Source: Gordonia bronchialis DSM 43247 (lineage in GTDB: Bacteria > Actinomycetota > Actinomycetes > Mycobacteriales > Mycobacteriaceae). Taken from it: a stretch of 64,000 nt of DNA. Under the pieces are notes generated by a model that saw only the letters and a program-made list of their open reading frames with translations, made no database searches and was not told the DNA's origin. The stretch lies in NCBI RefSeq assembly GCF_000024785.1, contig NC_013441.1:5022001-5086000 (forward strand), read 5' to 3'. Below, piece after piece: positions 20,127 to 28,920 of the stretch; positions within the stretch are counted from its first letter, which is position 1; every line of letters starts with the position of its first letter. Made by a program: the position numbers and the translations under genes.

Positions 20127-21071
20127 TTACTGGGGACCTGCCAATTCGGCCACTGGGTCCGGTCCGGTGTCGCCGTACTGGAGTGCGCGATTGGCGGCGG
20201 CTCGTGCCGCGCTTGCGGAGAGTCCTCGCGCACTGTTGTCTTCGCGTGGCATGATGTTGCCCCATTGATCGATCCCGGGGATGAGCGGCTGGGACCGGCC
20301 CGCGAGTGCCTGTCTGACGCCCGCTGGCGTGAGTTCTTCGCAGTCCGGAAAGGTATCCATCGGGCCGTTGTCGTCGGCTCGTGCTACGACCGTCGCCCAT
20401 CGTGCGATGACTCGATACAACCCGTTGGGGTCATCATGATCGAGGGGTACGGTGATGTCGTGATCGACGAGTTCGATTGTGTTCTCGGTGATTCGAATGC
20501 CGTCGGTGCGCAGGTTCGCGATCACTGAGGTGGGGACCACCAGTATTTCGGTCAGCCACAGCAGTAGCGCATCGCGACGGCCTCGGAGCATCGCTGAGCC
20601 GGTGGTGGGCTGGTTCGCGATTGCACGGCGCGCCAGGTCGACATCCCGGAACCGTCGGGAGAGCATGGCGCGCAGCATGATGCTCCGTCCGGGTGGCGGG
20701 AACCCATTGGCCCGGTGTACGGCGTTGATGGCCGACACTGCGCCGCGGCGCGTGTGTTCGGAGGGGTTCTCAAACTTGAGGAATTCCGCCACCACGGCTG
20801 GGGTGGTCGGCAGGTACTCGTGGTCGAATGCGCAGGCCCAGTCGACGAAGTACGCCCACTCGTTGGTGTATCGCGGCGGCACGATGGTGCGGGGTCGGCG
20901 ATGCTGGTCCTGTCGCTGGGGCCCGCTGGGGCTGCTGTCCTGGTGGAGAGGATCGTTGTCGAGAACCAGCCATGCGGCGAGGATCGTGCGCGTGTATTCA
21001 TCGATGATCAGGAACTGTCGTGCGGGGCCGTCTGCTGTCTGGACGGGTCGGTCGTCAGCGTGTATGTACAT
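20127..21071 (-). CDS. Transposon-borne recombinase-like protein, last gene of the Tn7-like operon
   Basis: A 314-residue protein. Its middle (RYTNEWAYFVDWACAFDHEYLP, then TTPAVVAEFLKF) looks like the N-terminal core-binding domain of tyrosine recombinases, and matches the pattern YTGRWSYFIDWCSSHD in the next gene upstream. A later segment (SAMLRGRRDALLLWLTEIL) resembles the start of a catalytic domain. I cannot place a full R-H-R-Y set. The start overlaps the previous gene by 17 bases. Function is unknown; it may be a regulatory or degenerate recombinase. Confidence 0.5.
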   Translation of the reverse strand: MYIHADDRPVQTADGPARQFLIIDEYTRTILAAWLVLDNDPLHQDSSPSGPQRQDQHRRPRTIVPPRYTNEWAYFVDWACAFDHEYLPTTPAVVAEFLKFENPSEHTRRGAVSAINAVHRANGFPPPGRSIMLRAMLSRRFRDVDLARRAIANQPTTGSAMLRGRRDALLLWLTEILVVPTSVIANLRTDGIRITENTIELVDHDITVPLDHDDPNGLYRVIARWATVVARADDNGPMDTFPDCEELTPAGVRQALAGRSQPLIPGIDQWGNIMPREDNSARGLSASAARAAANRALQYGDTGPDPVAELAGPQ

Positions 21072-22167
21072 GGTCGTCCTCTGTGTCGTGGGGGTGATCG
21101 AATCGGTGGAGAGCGTCGACGTTCAGTGACGCGATGCCGAGGTTCTTGGCGGTCTGACGGATGTCGTGTCCGGCGTCTATGGCGTCGGCGAGATAGCCGG
21201 CGCGCAGGCTGCGGACGCCATATCCGGTCTGGTCAATGTCGGGATAGGCGGCCGCGAGTCGTCGGCGAACTGCCCGAGTCGCGGTGTACTCGGTGAGGTG
21301 TCGTTCGCGGAAGCGTCCCGTGGTGCCACCGGGAAAGCAGGGGCTGTCGACGGTGAGACCGTGGATGGCGGGTCTGCGCTTGCAGACGTGCCAGCGCTGC
21401 TCGTGGCCGCGGGCGAGCAGTCTGATGACTCCGTGTCGCTGTCGTGTCGCGTGGGTGTCGAGGACTTCGAGCCAGCGCACCCACGCGCACGGGGCGCAGA
21501 GGTGGACGTCGGTGTGGTGGCAGATGGCGATGGGGGCTTGCTTGGTCTGCGAGCGCATTCGGTCGACGCGTATCCACCACTGTTGCCGGGCGCGGTGGAC
21601 CTCGGCGATCTGTAGTTGGACACTTTCACGGCCGGTGAGTCCACTCATGGCCGGCAGCAGAATCAGCGCGGTGTCGCGTCGCTCCATCGCGCGTTCTTCC
21701 CATGTTGCGGCGTTGGTGCGTGCTGTCACGATCATGTGTTTGAGGTGATCGGCTCGGAGTGGTCGCACGGAAGGTTCCGGCTCTGCGTCGGTGGGGTATT
21801 GACGGTCGATCTCGTTGAGTGCGTCCTGGATTCGGTGGTCGGCCCAGATCGGGATGGTCGGCGCACCGGTTGTCGGATCAGGGGAGGTACGGTCCATACG
21901 GCGGTGTGCGTAGATGATCGCCGCGTAGTCGCCGCGGACGGTGCTCCGCGCGCGTCTCGGCACGCCGGTGGTCGGATCGATGTCGGTGCGTGCCCAGAGG
22001 TATCGGATGACGGTGGTCGAGGTGGCGGGTGCCGCGGCAACGTCGTGGCTGCTGCACCAGTCGATGAAGTACGACCATCTCCCCGTGTAGCTGAGGCGAG
22101 TTCTTGGGGTCTTGCAGTCGGCGAACAGTGCCGTGGGATCGGGAAGGGGTGTCCGGTAGTCGGTCAT
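21055..22167 (-). CDS. Tyrosine-recombinase-like protein in the Tn7-like operon
   Basis: A 370-residue protein. The N-terminal core-binding-like region is TRLSYTGRWSYFIDWCSSHD. The catalytic-like half has RRDTALILLPAMSGLTGRES with the first Arg region, and YGVRSLRAGYLADAIDAGHD in the usual position of the H/L-x-x-R box. The expected terminal Tyr segment reads LNVDALHRFDHP, with no clear Tyr, so catalysis is doubtful. The ATG overlaps the preceding stop as ATGA; a longer open frame upstream is ignored for that reason. Such genes sit beside tniQ in some actinobacterial Tn7-like elements (inference). Confidence 0.55.
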   Translation of the reverse strand: MTDYRTPLPDPTALFADCKTPRTRLSYTGRWSYFIDWCSSHDVAAAPATSTTVIRYLWARTDIDPTTGVPRRARSTVRGDYAAIIYAHRRMDRTSPDPTTGAPTIPIWADHRIQDALNEIDRQYPTDAEPEPSVRPLRADHLKHMIVTARTNAATWEERAMERRDTALILLPAMSGLTGRESVQLQIAEVHRARQQWWIRVDRMRSQTKQAPIAICHHTDVHLCAPCAWVRWLEVLDTHATRQRHGVIRLLARGHEQRWHVCKRRPAIHGLTVDSPCFPGGTTGRFRERHLTEYTATRAVRRRLAAAYPDIDQTGYGVRSLRAGYLADAIDAGHDIRQTAKNLGIASLNVDALHRFDHPHDTEDDHVHTR

Positions 22168-23939
22168 GCGGGCCTCTCCTGGGGAACAATCTGGGTAGGG
22201 GCGTGCGCACGGGGCTCCCACAGGTCGAGATCGATGGTGGAGCCGAAGGTATGGACGAGGTGGCCTTGCAGTTCGCTGCCCACCGCGCCCAAGGTCCACT
22301 GCTGATGGGTGACTTGGTAGAGGCCGGCGATCGCCACGTCGAGGGAGGGTCCGTGGACGAGTGTTCCGGTGCGTTGGTGGGCGATGATGTCGGTCAGAAT
22401 GTGATCGAGGTGGCCGCCGGTGGTGAATGCGTCAAGTACCTGTTGAGTGGTGTGGTCGCGGCTGGACTGGCGCAGCGTGTCGGTCCGGCTCGGCGAGGTC
22501 CACCCGGGCAGGCTTCTTTCGAGATCGGGGGTTGGTGATCGCCAGCCGTCGTCGTAGTCGAAGGTGGGGGCCCACTGGATCGGTTCGTCGATCCTGTGGC
22601 GCAGGAGAAGGCTTTCGGCTTTGTGGCGGAGAAACTCGTGGAGGGCTCCCGCTTCCAACGCCAGGAAGTGCTTGTACGCGACGCGGATCTCTCCCGCCGG
22701 TAGTGATTGGTGAGTTCGGAACCGGGCGTCGCTGCCGGTGAGTAGTTCAAAGAGTGCATGTCCCAGAAACATTCGGCGGCGGTCGGTGGCGACGAGGTCG
22801 GCGTCGCGGCAGGCTTGGCGCCAGCCGCGGCCCGGGTCGATGAGCTTGCGGAAGATCCATCGGCGGCGTGCGTAGTCGATCGGGGGTGGGGAGTCGTCGA
22901 GGCATTCGCGGAGAGCATCGAGCACCAACGCGGTTTCGGCGAACATGTCGTTGTCGATCAGGCGTGCCATCACCGATTGGGGGGTGCGGGCGAAGGTTGA
23001 GGGGAGCGCCATCTGCAGGGCGATCGGGCCCCAGCGTGTGTATGTGCCGATTCGCGCGAGCATCATTGCTGCGACCGTGGGGAATGCTCCGGTGTCTTTG
23101 TGGGTGCTCTGCGGTAGGGCGGCGATGACGTTGGGCCACAGGCGTTGCGGGATGTGGCGAGCGGTCAGTCCGGTGAGTGCGATGTGCGGCCAGGTGGGAA
23201 GGGCGATGGTCGACGGTAGGGGCCTACGGGGGATGCGGTTGTGGAGACGGAAGGTGAGTTGGTCGCTGGGGGTCAGGTCCTGGCCTGCGAGGTCGATGGC
23301 ATCGATGAGACCCGCGCGGTGACGCGTCTGCAGTCTCGGTGTGTCCGAACGCCAGTCGGCCGCGCCGTCGGTCATGTCCTCCCGCGGGGTTTTCGAGAGG
23401 GCGAGGTCGGCGTAGCGGGCCATCTCGTGTGCAGCGCGGGCCTGGGTGGGCGCAGCCAGGCAGTCGACGGCCATCGTCGCGGCCTCCCCGAAGCGGGCTG
23501 CGCACGCCACGGTGGCGGCGAGGACCGATTGGGCCGGGGCGTCGCCGGGTGGTGGGGTGACCCCGGTGGTGATGCGCCGCGGTGTGCCCAGGTTGTGGGT
23601 GACCGCATCAGTGGTGTCGACGCGTAGCAGCACCATGCGCCGCACCAGTTGTGACAGCGCGCACAGCGTTTCGATGCGCGGGACGTCGATTCCGCAGACA
23701 TGCGTGGTGGCCGAGGATGGTCGGCCTGGCGAACCGATGACCCCATCGATCCATGCCTGGGTCGCAAGCAGTGGATGTCCGGTACCCAGTCGGGTGGGTT
23801 CGGCGTCACGAAGGTCGAACCCACAAACTTCACGGCTTGTCGCGCCGCCGCTGCGGATCACGTTCTGACAGAGCCATGGCACCATTCGGTGGGTCCGCCG
23901 GTTCTCTCCGAGCGGGGAACGTGAGCGCACCGGGGACAT
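22164..23939 (-). CDS. C-terminal part of a TniQ/TnsD-like protein, in a shifted frame
   Basis: A 591-residue open frame. After about 20 doubtful residues it reads RMVPWLCQN...SREVCGFDLRDAEP, which is the second half of the TniQ zinc-binding region, and then a long helical domain typical of extended TniQ/TnsD proteins. It overlaps the 3' end of the tniQ N-terminal frame by 82 bases. The full protein would be about 740 residues if the frames were joined. Either the gene is broken or two polypeptides are made. It would choose the target site for insertion. Confidence 0.65.
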   Translation of the reverse strand: MSPVRSRSPLGENRRTHRMVPWLCQNVIRSGGATSREVCGFDLRDAEPTRLGTGHPLLATQAWIDGVIGSPGRPSSATTHVCGIDVPRIETLCALSQLVRRMVLLRVDTTDAVTHNLGTPRRITTGVTPPPGDAPAQSVLAATVACAARFGEAATMAVDCLAAPTQARAAHEMARYADLALSKTPREDMTDGAADWRSDTPRLQTRHRAGLIDAIDLAGQDLTPSDQLTFRLHNRIPRRPLPSTIALPTWPHIALTGLTARHIPQRLWPNVIAALPQSTHKDTGAFPTVAAMMLARIGTYTRWGPIALQMALPSTFARTPQSVMARLIDNDMFAETALVLDALRECLDDSPPPIDYARRRWIFRKLIDPGRGWRQACRDADLVATDRRRMFLGHALFELLTGSDARFRTHQSLPAGEIRVAYKHFLALEAGALHEFLRHKAESLLLRHRIDEPIQWAPTFDYDDGWRSPTPDLERSLPGWTSPSRTDTLRQSSRDHTTQQVLDAFTTGGHLDHILTDIIAHQRTGTLVHGPSLDVAIAGLYQVTHQQWTLGAVGSELQGHLVHTFGSTIDLDLWEPRAHAPTQIVPQERPA

Positions 23940-24388
23940 CGATCAACCAGGACGGCCTGGTGTTCGTGGCAGACGAACGTCCACTGCAAGTGCCATGACA
24001 CTGGAGTGACACGGGGCCTCTCGGTCAGGCAGGCGGGGCAGAAGCGGGCACCGCTGTCGCGGGTGAACAGTGTCCATTGCGCGGTGGCGCTGCGTGATCG
24101 CTTGTAGCTGGACGGTGCGACCCCGACGTCTCGGTAGCAGCCGAGCGTCGCGGCCCTGATCTGGTCGATGTCGAGGTCGCACGCATCGGCCAGGTGGGCC
24201 ATGGTGGTGACGTCGGGATTCAGCAGGGCGTGTGTGGTGCGTTCCGAGGTGATGTCGAGCCGGCGCAGCATCACAGCAACGCTGACGTGGTAGTCGATCG
24301 CCATGGATTCGATCAGGCTCTCGAAGGTTTGGCCGGGGTCGAGTCGTGCCGCGAACGGGAGCCGGCGCACCGGTTCGTGCCCGGTCAT
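23858..24388 (-). CDS. tniQ: TniQ N-terminal domain (targeting protein), truncated by frame change
   Basis: A 176-residue TniQ domain beginning MTGHEPVRRLPFAARLDPGQ. It has a DNA-binding helical segment (ITSERTTHALLNPD) and a zinc-finger start (RFCPACL, then FVCHEHQAVLVDRCPRC). The remaining Cys pair of this finger (LCQN, VCGFDL) lies in the other frame, so this frame stops before the finger is complete. The start overlaps the tnsC stop as ATGA. The shift must lie between CPRCAHVPR and the LCQN codons. Confidence 0.8.
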   Translation of the reverse strand: MTGHEPVRRLPFAARLDPGQTFESLIESMAIDYHVSVAVMLRRLDITSERTTHALLNPDVTTMAHLADACDLDIDQIRAATLGCYRDVGVAPSSYKRSRSATAQWTLFTRDSGARFCPACLTERPRVTPVSWHLQWTFVCHEHQAVLVDRCPRCAHVPRSERTGGPTEWCHGSVRT

Positions 24389-25449
24389 GCGGCGATGTTC
24401 TTTCCCGCAGTGTTTTCCCAGTAGGACTGGGCGATGTAGTCCAGCGGCACCAGTCGCAGGATCTCCTCGGTGATCCGTTCGGATTTGGTGGCGATGGCAT
24501 AGCTCGCGGCGCGCGTGATCAGGTGATTGAGAGACACCAAATAACCTTGTGTCCGATCGTGAATCAACTGGGCGTGTGAGACGAGGTCGGTGGGTTCGTG
24601 CGCGGCGAGGACCAGTTGTTGTTCGTAGGCGGCCAGCAGGTCCTTCCACGCCCGTTTCCCCTCGCGTCCTTTGTTCGTGTATGCAGCGAGATTCACCGGC
24701 GTCCACCGGCGTCCGTTCTGAGAACTGGTGGTGTTGAAGGCTTTACCGTCGGTGTACAGGCCGCGGCTGGCGAGGTCGACTCCGGTGATGACGAGCGCAA
24801 CACCGAGGTCGTTGGAAACGCCCTTGATGAAGTTCGACACGGCCAGACCGTCCCTCGAGGTGGGGTCGACGAAATGCATGTCGTCGACGGCGATGATGCG
24901 GGTATCGGTGCGGTCGACATAGTCGATCAGCATCTCGTACAGTTCGTTGCGGCGAAGGGAGTCGGTGTCGACTTGTGCGCCGCCGTAGAACCTGAGCAGG
25001 GTCGCGACAACCGGTTTGAGTCCCGCTTTTGCACTCATACCGACGCGGCACACCGGGATCCGGTCATGTCCCCGATCGGTGCGCTCCCCGTACTTGCGCA
25101 GTTCTCGTCGCTCGAATTCTCGGAGGTATTCGTTGACGGTGGTGGTTTTCCCGACGCCGGCGTCCGCGTCGATGACGACTGACGGTTTGACTCTGTCGGA
25201 GTCCACCCGTAGGCCGGTGTCGAGGACCATGGTCATCAGAGCGTGTGCCTGGACCAGCTGGGGGGTTCGGATGACACCGAAGTTCGCGTGGAAGTCCAGT
25301 CGTCTGTCGTCGTAGTCCTCTCGCGCCTCATGGGTCAGCCGATTCAGCTCGCGCACGGTCAGTACGTCCGGGCGGGCTCTGCGTTCGGACGTCACGAACG
25401 CTCGCCAGCCCTCGCGGCGGGTCAGGTCCCATCGACCGGTGTGAATCAT
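24385..25449 (-). CDS. tnsC: TnsC/TniB-family AAA+ ATPase of the Tn7-like element
   Basis: A 354-residue AAA+ regulator. Walker A is at residues 94-103 (DADAGVGKTT), Walker B near 184-191 (RIIAVDDMHF), and a sensor-like segment VALVITGVDL follows. It links target recognition by TniQ to the TnsB transposase. ATG chosen because GGAGAGGAG lies just upstream; a TTG ten codons earlier is also open. It starts 26 bases after tnsB and overlaps tniQ. Confidence 0.88.
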   Translation of the reverse strand: MIHTGRWDLTRREGWRAFVTSERRARPDVLTVRELNRLTHEAREDYDDRRLDFHANFGVIRTPQLVQAHALMTMVLDTGLRVDSDRVKPSVVIDADAGVGKTTTVNEYLREFERRELRKYGERTDRGHDRIPVCRVGMSAKAGLKPVVATLLRFYGGAQVDTDSLRRNELYEMLIDYVDRTDTRIIAVDDMHFVDPTSRDGLAVSNFIKGVSNDLGVALVITGVDLASRGLYTDGKAFNTTSSQNGRRWTPVNLAAYTNKGREGKRAWKDLLAAYEQQLVLAAHEPTDLVSHAQLIHDRTQGYLVSLNHLITRAASYAIATKSERITEEILRLVPLDYIAQSYWENTAGKNIAA

Positions 25450-25475
25450 GCTCTCCTCTCCACTTCTGCTGTCAA

Positions 25476-27725
25476 TCAACGAATTTCGGGTGCCTGTGGG
25501 ACATAGTTTTCGTCATCGTCGTCATCGTCGTCATCGAGCCCGTCAGGTGCATGGGCGGTGAACGCGCCTAACCCGCCGGTGGGTTCCTCCTCGGCCGACT
25601 CCTCGTCGTCTGTCGCCGTCTCGTTGTCGGTGTCCTCGACGGGATCGGTGGGGCGCAGTTGCTCAGCACCCTCGCTTGCCACACCGGCGGCCCGCATACA
25701 CTCGGCCACGACATCATCGACCTCAGACAGATCCCAGGTCGAGATCTCTTCCAATTCAACGTGTTTCGGAGTTCTCTCCGGCGCGGCAAGGTCCGGGTCC
25801 AGTGCCGGACCCAATATCGTGTCGGCAGTGCCGCGCGTGCGCTTGTCGGACATGTGGACCGACCGTATGAGAGCGTTACGGTCATGGCGACTCATGTCAA
25901 TCGACGAAATACAGTCGACGAGAATATCTTTGGTCCGCTCCGGCGACTCTCCCCGGCGTAGAGCCCACTTACGCAGGACCGCATAGGTGTCTTCCGACAT
26001 CGGGCCGGTGAATTTGTGGGCGTGCTCCCACTCGAGTTCGTGCCAGCGATGTGTGCGCGGGTCCTGCACGTAGACACGGGTGATGTCGTCGGGGTTGTAG
26101 CGGATGGGCCACTGCCCGGCGTGGTGACCGGCATACGGTGAGACCCGGCCGTCGAAGGTGTTCAGGATATCGCCGCGATAGCGACGCTTCTTGCCGACCT
26201 CGAAACCGTAGTGGTGCAGTTTCCGCCACGCAGTCGGCAGGAACTCGACGAAGGCATACGGATCGCTGGCCATCCGCGCCAGCCCGTGAACCTCCACCGA
26301 GACCTCGTACATCCGGTTCGGGCTTTGCTTTTCGTGGGGGAAACGGGGATCCACCAGTCCTACGTGGCGGCGTTTGTGGTAGTGACGGGTGATCCAATGC
26401 CGAATGATATTTTCGATCTCGTCGACGAAGAAGAACGCGTCATCCTCCGCGTCGAGCCCCCGCGAATACACATCGGGGCCCTTGTAGCCGGGGAGACGCA
26501 TGATCAGTCGGCGTCGCAGACTGCCGAAAAACCGTTCTACCGTGGGCTTGTCGGTCGGTTTGTATGGCTGGGCAGGCCAGAGGTTGATGCCCTTGCGGTG
26601 GCAGACCTCCATAACGTGGGTGGAGATGAACGCTCGTCCGTTGTCCACGATCAGGTTCTCCGCGGCCACCAGTGGCATGCCCCAGTGGTGGCTGCGCTCG
26701 GTGAACACGATGTTCTCCGGCACTCCGTGGTAGTTCCAGGTGGTACGTGGGTTGATCGGGCCGCGGATCGGGCGTGGATGACAGGTCTCAAACAGAACGG
26801 TCGCGACATCAACGGCCTTCGTCGACACCGGTGTCACCGACAGCCCCACCACTGCCCGGGTGTAAAGGTCCATCGCGATGGTCAGCTGGCACTGCACCCA
26901 CCGCCTGGTCGCCGGCTCCATCGCGAAGACATCGAGGACCTGGGTGTCCATGATGACGTACTCGCCCGCGTGTGTCGGTTTCAGTTGACGCAGTGAGATT
27001 TCGGGTCGCTGAGCGATCGATCGGCGAGCTTTCGCCGACCCCTTGAAGGAGTTGAGATGCGAAAAGTTCTCTTTGACGTAGGCGTAGGCCGTCGACTTTC
27101 CCGGCACCCGCACGACGCCCTCGCCGAACTCCTCGATGAGTTCGTCCTCGACGTCCTCGAGGACTGGCGCGACATCCCACGTCGCGTCCCCGGTGCGGCG
27201 CGAAATGATCTCGCCGAGTTTGTCTTCCCAGCGGGGATCGATGGCGCTGCGGCGCCGGCGGGTCGCTTTCGGTCGGGTCACCCCCGTGGGGCCACCGGCC
27301 GCTTGCAGCTCATCGAGCTGGCGCCAGATTGTGCGTTCAGAGACCTGCCGTCTCGCGGCGAGCTCCTTGACACGCCGGGTCTTACCCGTGCGGGGAGCGG
27401 CTTGCTCGTAGTCGGAGATCTTGTCGAGTTCGGTACCGAAGATGACCCACAACAGTTCCCGTGTCTCCACAGACGCCTGCCGCTTGTCGGCATCCGAGGT
27501 CAGATTCCACTGGAGATCCTGCTCGATGGCGAGTGTCTCGCCGGCGCGCGTGCACGGCTGCGCCTCGGCGAAGAACGCCGCCATCGATATCGTGCGTCCG
27601 ATCTGGCGGCCCATGTCACGGGTGGTAACGCGCGTCGCGTCGTATGCATCGATCCGCAGCACATCGCCCCGGAACCGGACGTGGCTGCCGACATCCAGGG
27701 GCGCCGCCGCCTCAACGACGGGCAT
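25476..27725 (-). CDS. tnsB: TnsB/TniA-type DDE transposase of the Tn7-like element
   Basis: A 749-residue Mu/Tn7-type transposase. It has helix-turn-helix segments in the first 220 residues (LAARRQVSERTIWRQLDEL) and an RNase H-fold core with D260 (YVIMDTQVLDV), D361 (NLIVDNGRAF) and E397 (KPTVERFFG). A Mu-transposase C-terminal beta domain follows, then an acidic tail with a run of eight Asp near the end. The tail may contact TnsC. The ATG overlaps the end of tnsA by 14 bases. The core triad is complete, so strand transfer should be possible. Confidence 0.92.
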   Translation of the reverse strand: MPVVEAAAPLDVGSHVRFRGDVLRIDAYDATRVTTRDMGRQIGRTISMAAFFAEAQPCTRAGETLAIEQDLQWNLTSDADKRQASVETRELLWVIFGTELDKISDYEQAAPRTGKTRRVKELAARRQVSERTIWRQLDELQAAGGPTGVTRPKATRRRRSAIDPRWEDKLGEIISRRTGDATWDVAPVLEDVEDELIEEFGEGVVRVPGKSTAYAYVKENFSHLNSFKGSAKARRSIAQRPEISLRQLKPTHAGEYVIMDTQVLDVFAMEPATRRWVQCQLTIAMDLYTRAVVGLSVTPVSTKAVDVATVLFETCHPRPIRGPINPRTTWNYHGVPENIVFTERSHHWGMPLVAAENLIVDNGRAFISTHVMEVCHRKGINLWPAQPYKPTDKPTVERFFGSLRRRLIMRLPGYKGPDVYSRGLDAEDDAFFFVDEIENIIRHWITRHYHKRRHVGLVDPRFPHEKQSPNRMYEVSVEVHGLARMASDPYAFVEFLPTAWRKLHHYGFEVGKKRRYRGDILNTFDGRVSPYAGHHAGQWPIRYNPDDITRVYVQDPRTHRWHELEWEHAHKFTGPMSEDTYAVLRKWALRRGESPERTKDILVDCISSIDMSRHDRNALIRSVHMSDKRTRGTADTILGPALDPDLAAPERTPKHVELEEISTWDLSEVDDVVAECMRAAGVASEGAEQLRPTDPVEDTDNETATDDEESAEEEPTGGLGAFTAHAPDGLDDDDDDDDENYVPQAPEIR

Positions 27726-28542
27726 CGTGCAGCTTGTGGTAGGTCAGCCAGGTCGACGACTCCAACGGCTCCGACATATCGAACCGATAGATCGACCTCC
27801 ACATACAATGTCGCACAGCAGCTTTGACAAACATCGATGGGAAGTCCGCCGAGAGGTGCGCCACCAGATCCTCCATAGTCGACGACCGGCCGTGCGATGT
27901 CGCGGCCGCGACGATCGCAGGGTCCACAACCGATTCGCGCCGATAGCCGCTCAACAGACTCAGGTTCGCCATCACGATCGGGTCGGCGCCGCACCACACC
28001 TCATAGCGCCACCCAGCTCCGCGCAGGGCCGCACCCGTCCACGTGTATGTCTCCACCCGCTTCGGGTTATAGAGGCGAGTTTCGCTGGTGACATCGACGA
28101 CCGTCGGCCCATCGGCACCCAGCAACAGCAGATCGGGAAAATGCTTGCGTGGCTTACCGTTCGGTGGACGGAACACCAGCTCCATTACCTGCGAGTTGAT
28201 CGCGGTCACCGTGGGGTCGAAGTCGGCGATCATGATGCGGGCGTGCTCGAGCCTCGACTCGAACTCCACGACACGTCCACCCGTGGTCAGCGCGTCGTGC
28301 CCCGAATAGTTTTTGCGACCCTTGTATTTGGGGATCGGCCGTGCCATCCGCCCACCGTCGACACACATCGGATCGACATCCAGGAGCGGTTTCGTCGCCT
28401 CGGCCCCGCCGGCAGGGATATAGCGGACCGTCGTCCTGGCAGCCACCTCGTCCCCGTCGTACCCGCTCCCCTGCTCCATTTTCGCGAAGTGCGCCGGGTC
28501 GGGGACCGATCGCCACAGCGTCGAGCTGGTCAGCGACCGCAT
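27712..28542 (-). CDS. tnsA: TnsA-like endonuclease subunit with an altered active-site motif
   Basis: A 276-residue protein matching the TnsA N-terminal nuclease plan: VVEFESRLEHARIMIADFDP (Glu region), HFPDLLLLGADG (Asp) and then VVDVTSE where a lysine-containing E/D-x-K is usual. Thr replaces that Lys, so second-strand cleavage may be weak or absent. The C-terminal half is helical. ATG chosen for a GGAGG seven bases upstream; an earlier GTG is open. TnsA normally cuts the 5' ends while TnsB cuts 3' ends; loss of TnsA activity would favour a copy-in outcome. That is inference. Confidence 0.78.
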   Translation of the reverse strand: MRSLTSSTLWRSVPDPAHFAKMEQGSGYDGDEVAARTTVRYIPAGGAEATKPLLDVDPMCVDGGRMARPIPKYKGRKNYSGHDALTTGGRVVEFESRLEHARIMIADFDPTVTAINSQVMELVFRPPNGKPRKHFPDLLLLGADGPTVVDVTSETRLYNPKRVETYTWTGAALRGAGWRYEVWCGADPIVMANLSLLSGYRRESVVDPAIVAAATSHGRSSTMEDLVAHLSADFPSMFVKAAVRHCMWRSIYRFDMSEPLESSTWLTYHKLHDARR

Positions 28543-28708
28543 CGCGCGGCCTCCGCCCCCGAGTCGAGGACACACGTCCTATACGGCCGGGTAGGCGGAG
28601 ACAGCGGGAGCCGGAGCGCACAGCCAGGTGCACGATGTCGGGGTACGTCGATAGAATCGCCCACGGCGGGCTCCTTCGGATTCGCGTCCGGTCATCAGGG
28701 CCTGCCAT

Positions 28709-28768
28709 GGGACGACCGGTTCTCAGGCTGTTGGCGCAGCCTCACCGGTCGTCCCGCCTTACGGCGGG
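28709..28768. other. Two adjoining hairpins upstream of tnsA, candidate transposon end
   Basis: A perfect 12-base inverted repeat (GGGACGACCGGT ... ACCGGTCGTCCC, 23-base spacer) runs into a second one (CCCGCC-TTAC-GGCGGG). Just outside is TTGTCAACA. Tn7-like ends finish in ACA, so the outer border may be near 28778. The hairpins could instead be a terminator or a site for operon control. No matching opposite end was found. Confidence 0.45.
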
Positions 28769-28920
28769 CTTGTCAACAAGCTAGGTGTTGATCGGCCCAA
28801 CGTCAAGTGATTAACAGGAACTGCATGTTGCCCTCCCACCCCTTGCTACCAGCATGAGAAGACGTCAGCTCGCTATGATTACCACATACATCGAAGCCCA
28901 TCTCATGAGGTGACACCACC

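Larger units (their letters stand above)
18873..20130 (+). mobile_element. IS3-family insertion sequence (third type)
   Basis: The tips are imperfect inverted repeats: TGAACCGGCCCGGGTGGTTTTAGAG at the left (first 20 bases clear) and GTAACCGGTCCAGGTAGTTCTAGAG from the right. The words CCCCAGT continue the similarity outward by a few bases. No clean target duplication is visible. It abuts the end of the Tn7-like operon on its right. Confidence 0.8.
20127..28780 (-). mobile_element. Tn7-like transposon core (tnsA-tnsB-tnsC-tniQ plus two recombinase-like genes)
   Basis: Seven reading frames on one strand. Most overlap by 4-17 bases (tnsB-tnsC has a 26-base gap), and the tniQ gene is split by a frame change. 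The content (nuclease TnsA, DDE transposase TnsB, AAA+ TnsC, targeting TniQ) defines a Tn7-like system. The likely tnsA-side end is near 28780, after a pair of hairpins and a TGTCAACA word. The other end is not identified and may have been removed or masked by the IS3 element at 18873-20130. No guide-RNA array is visible. Confidence 0.75.
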
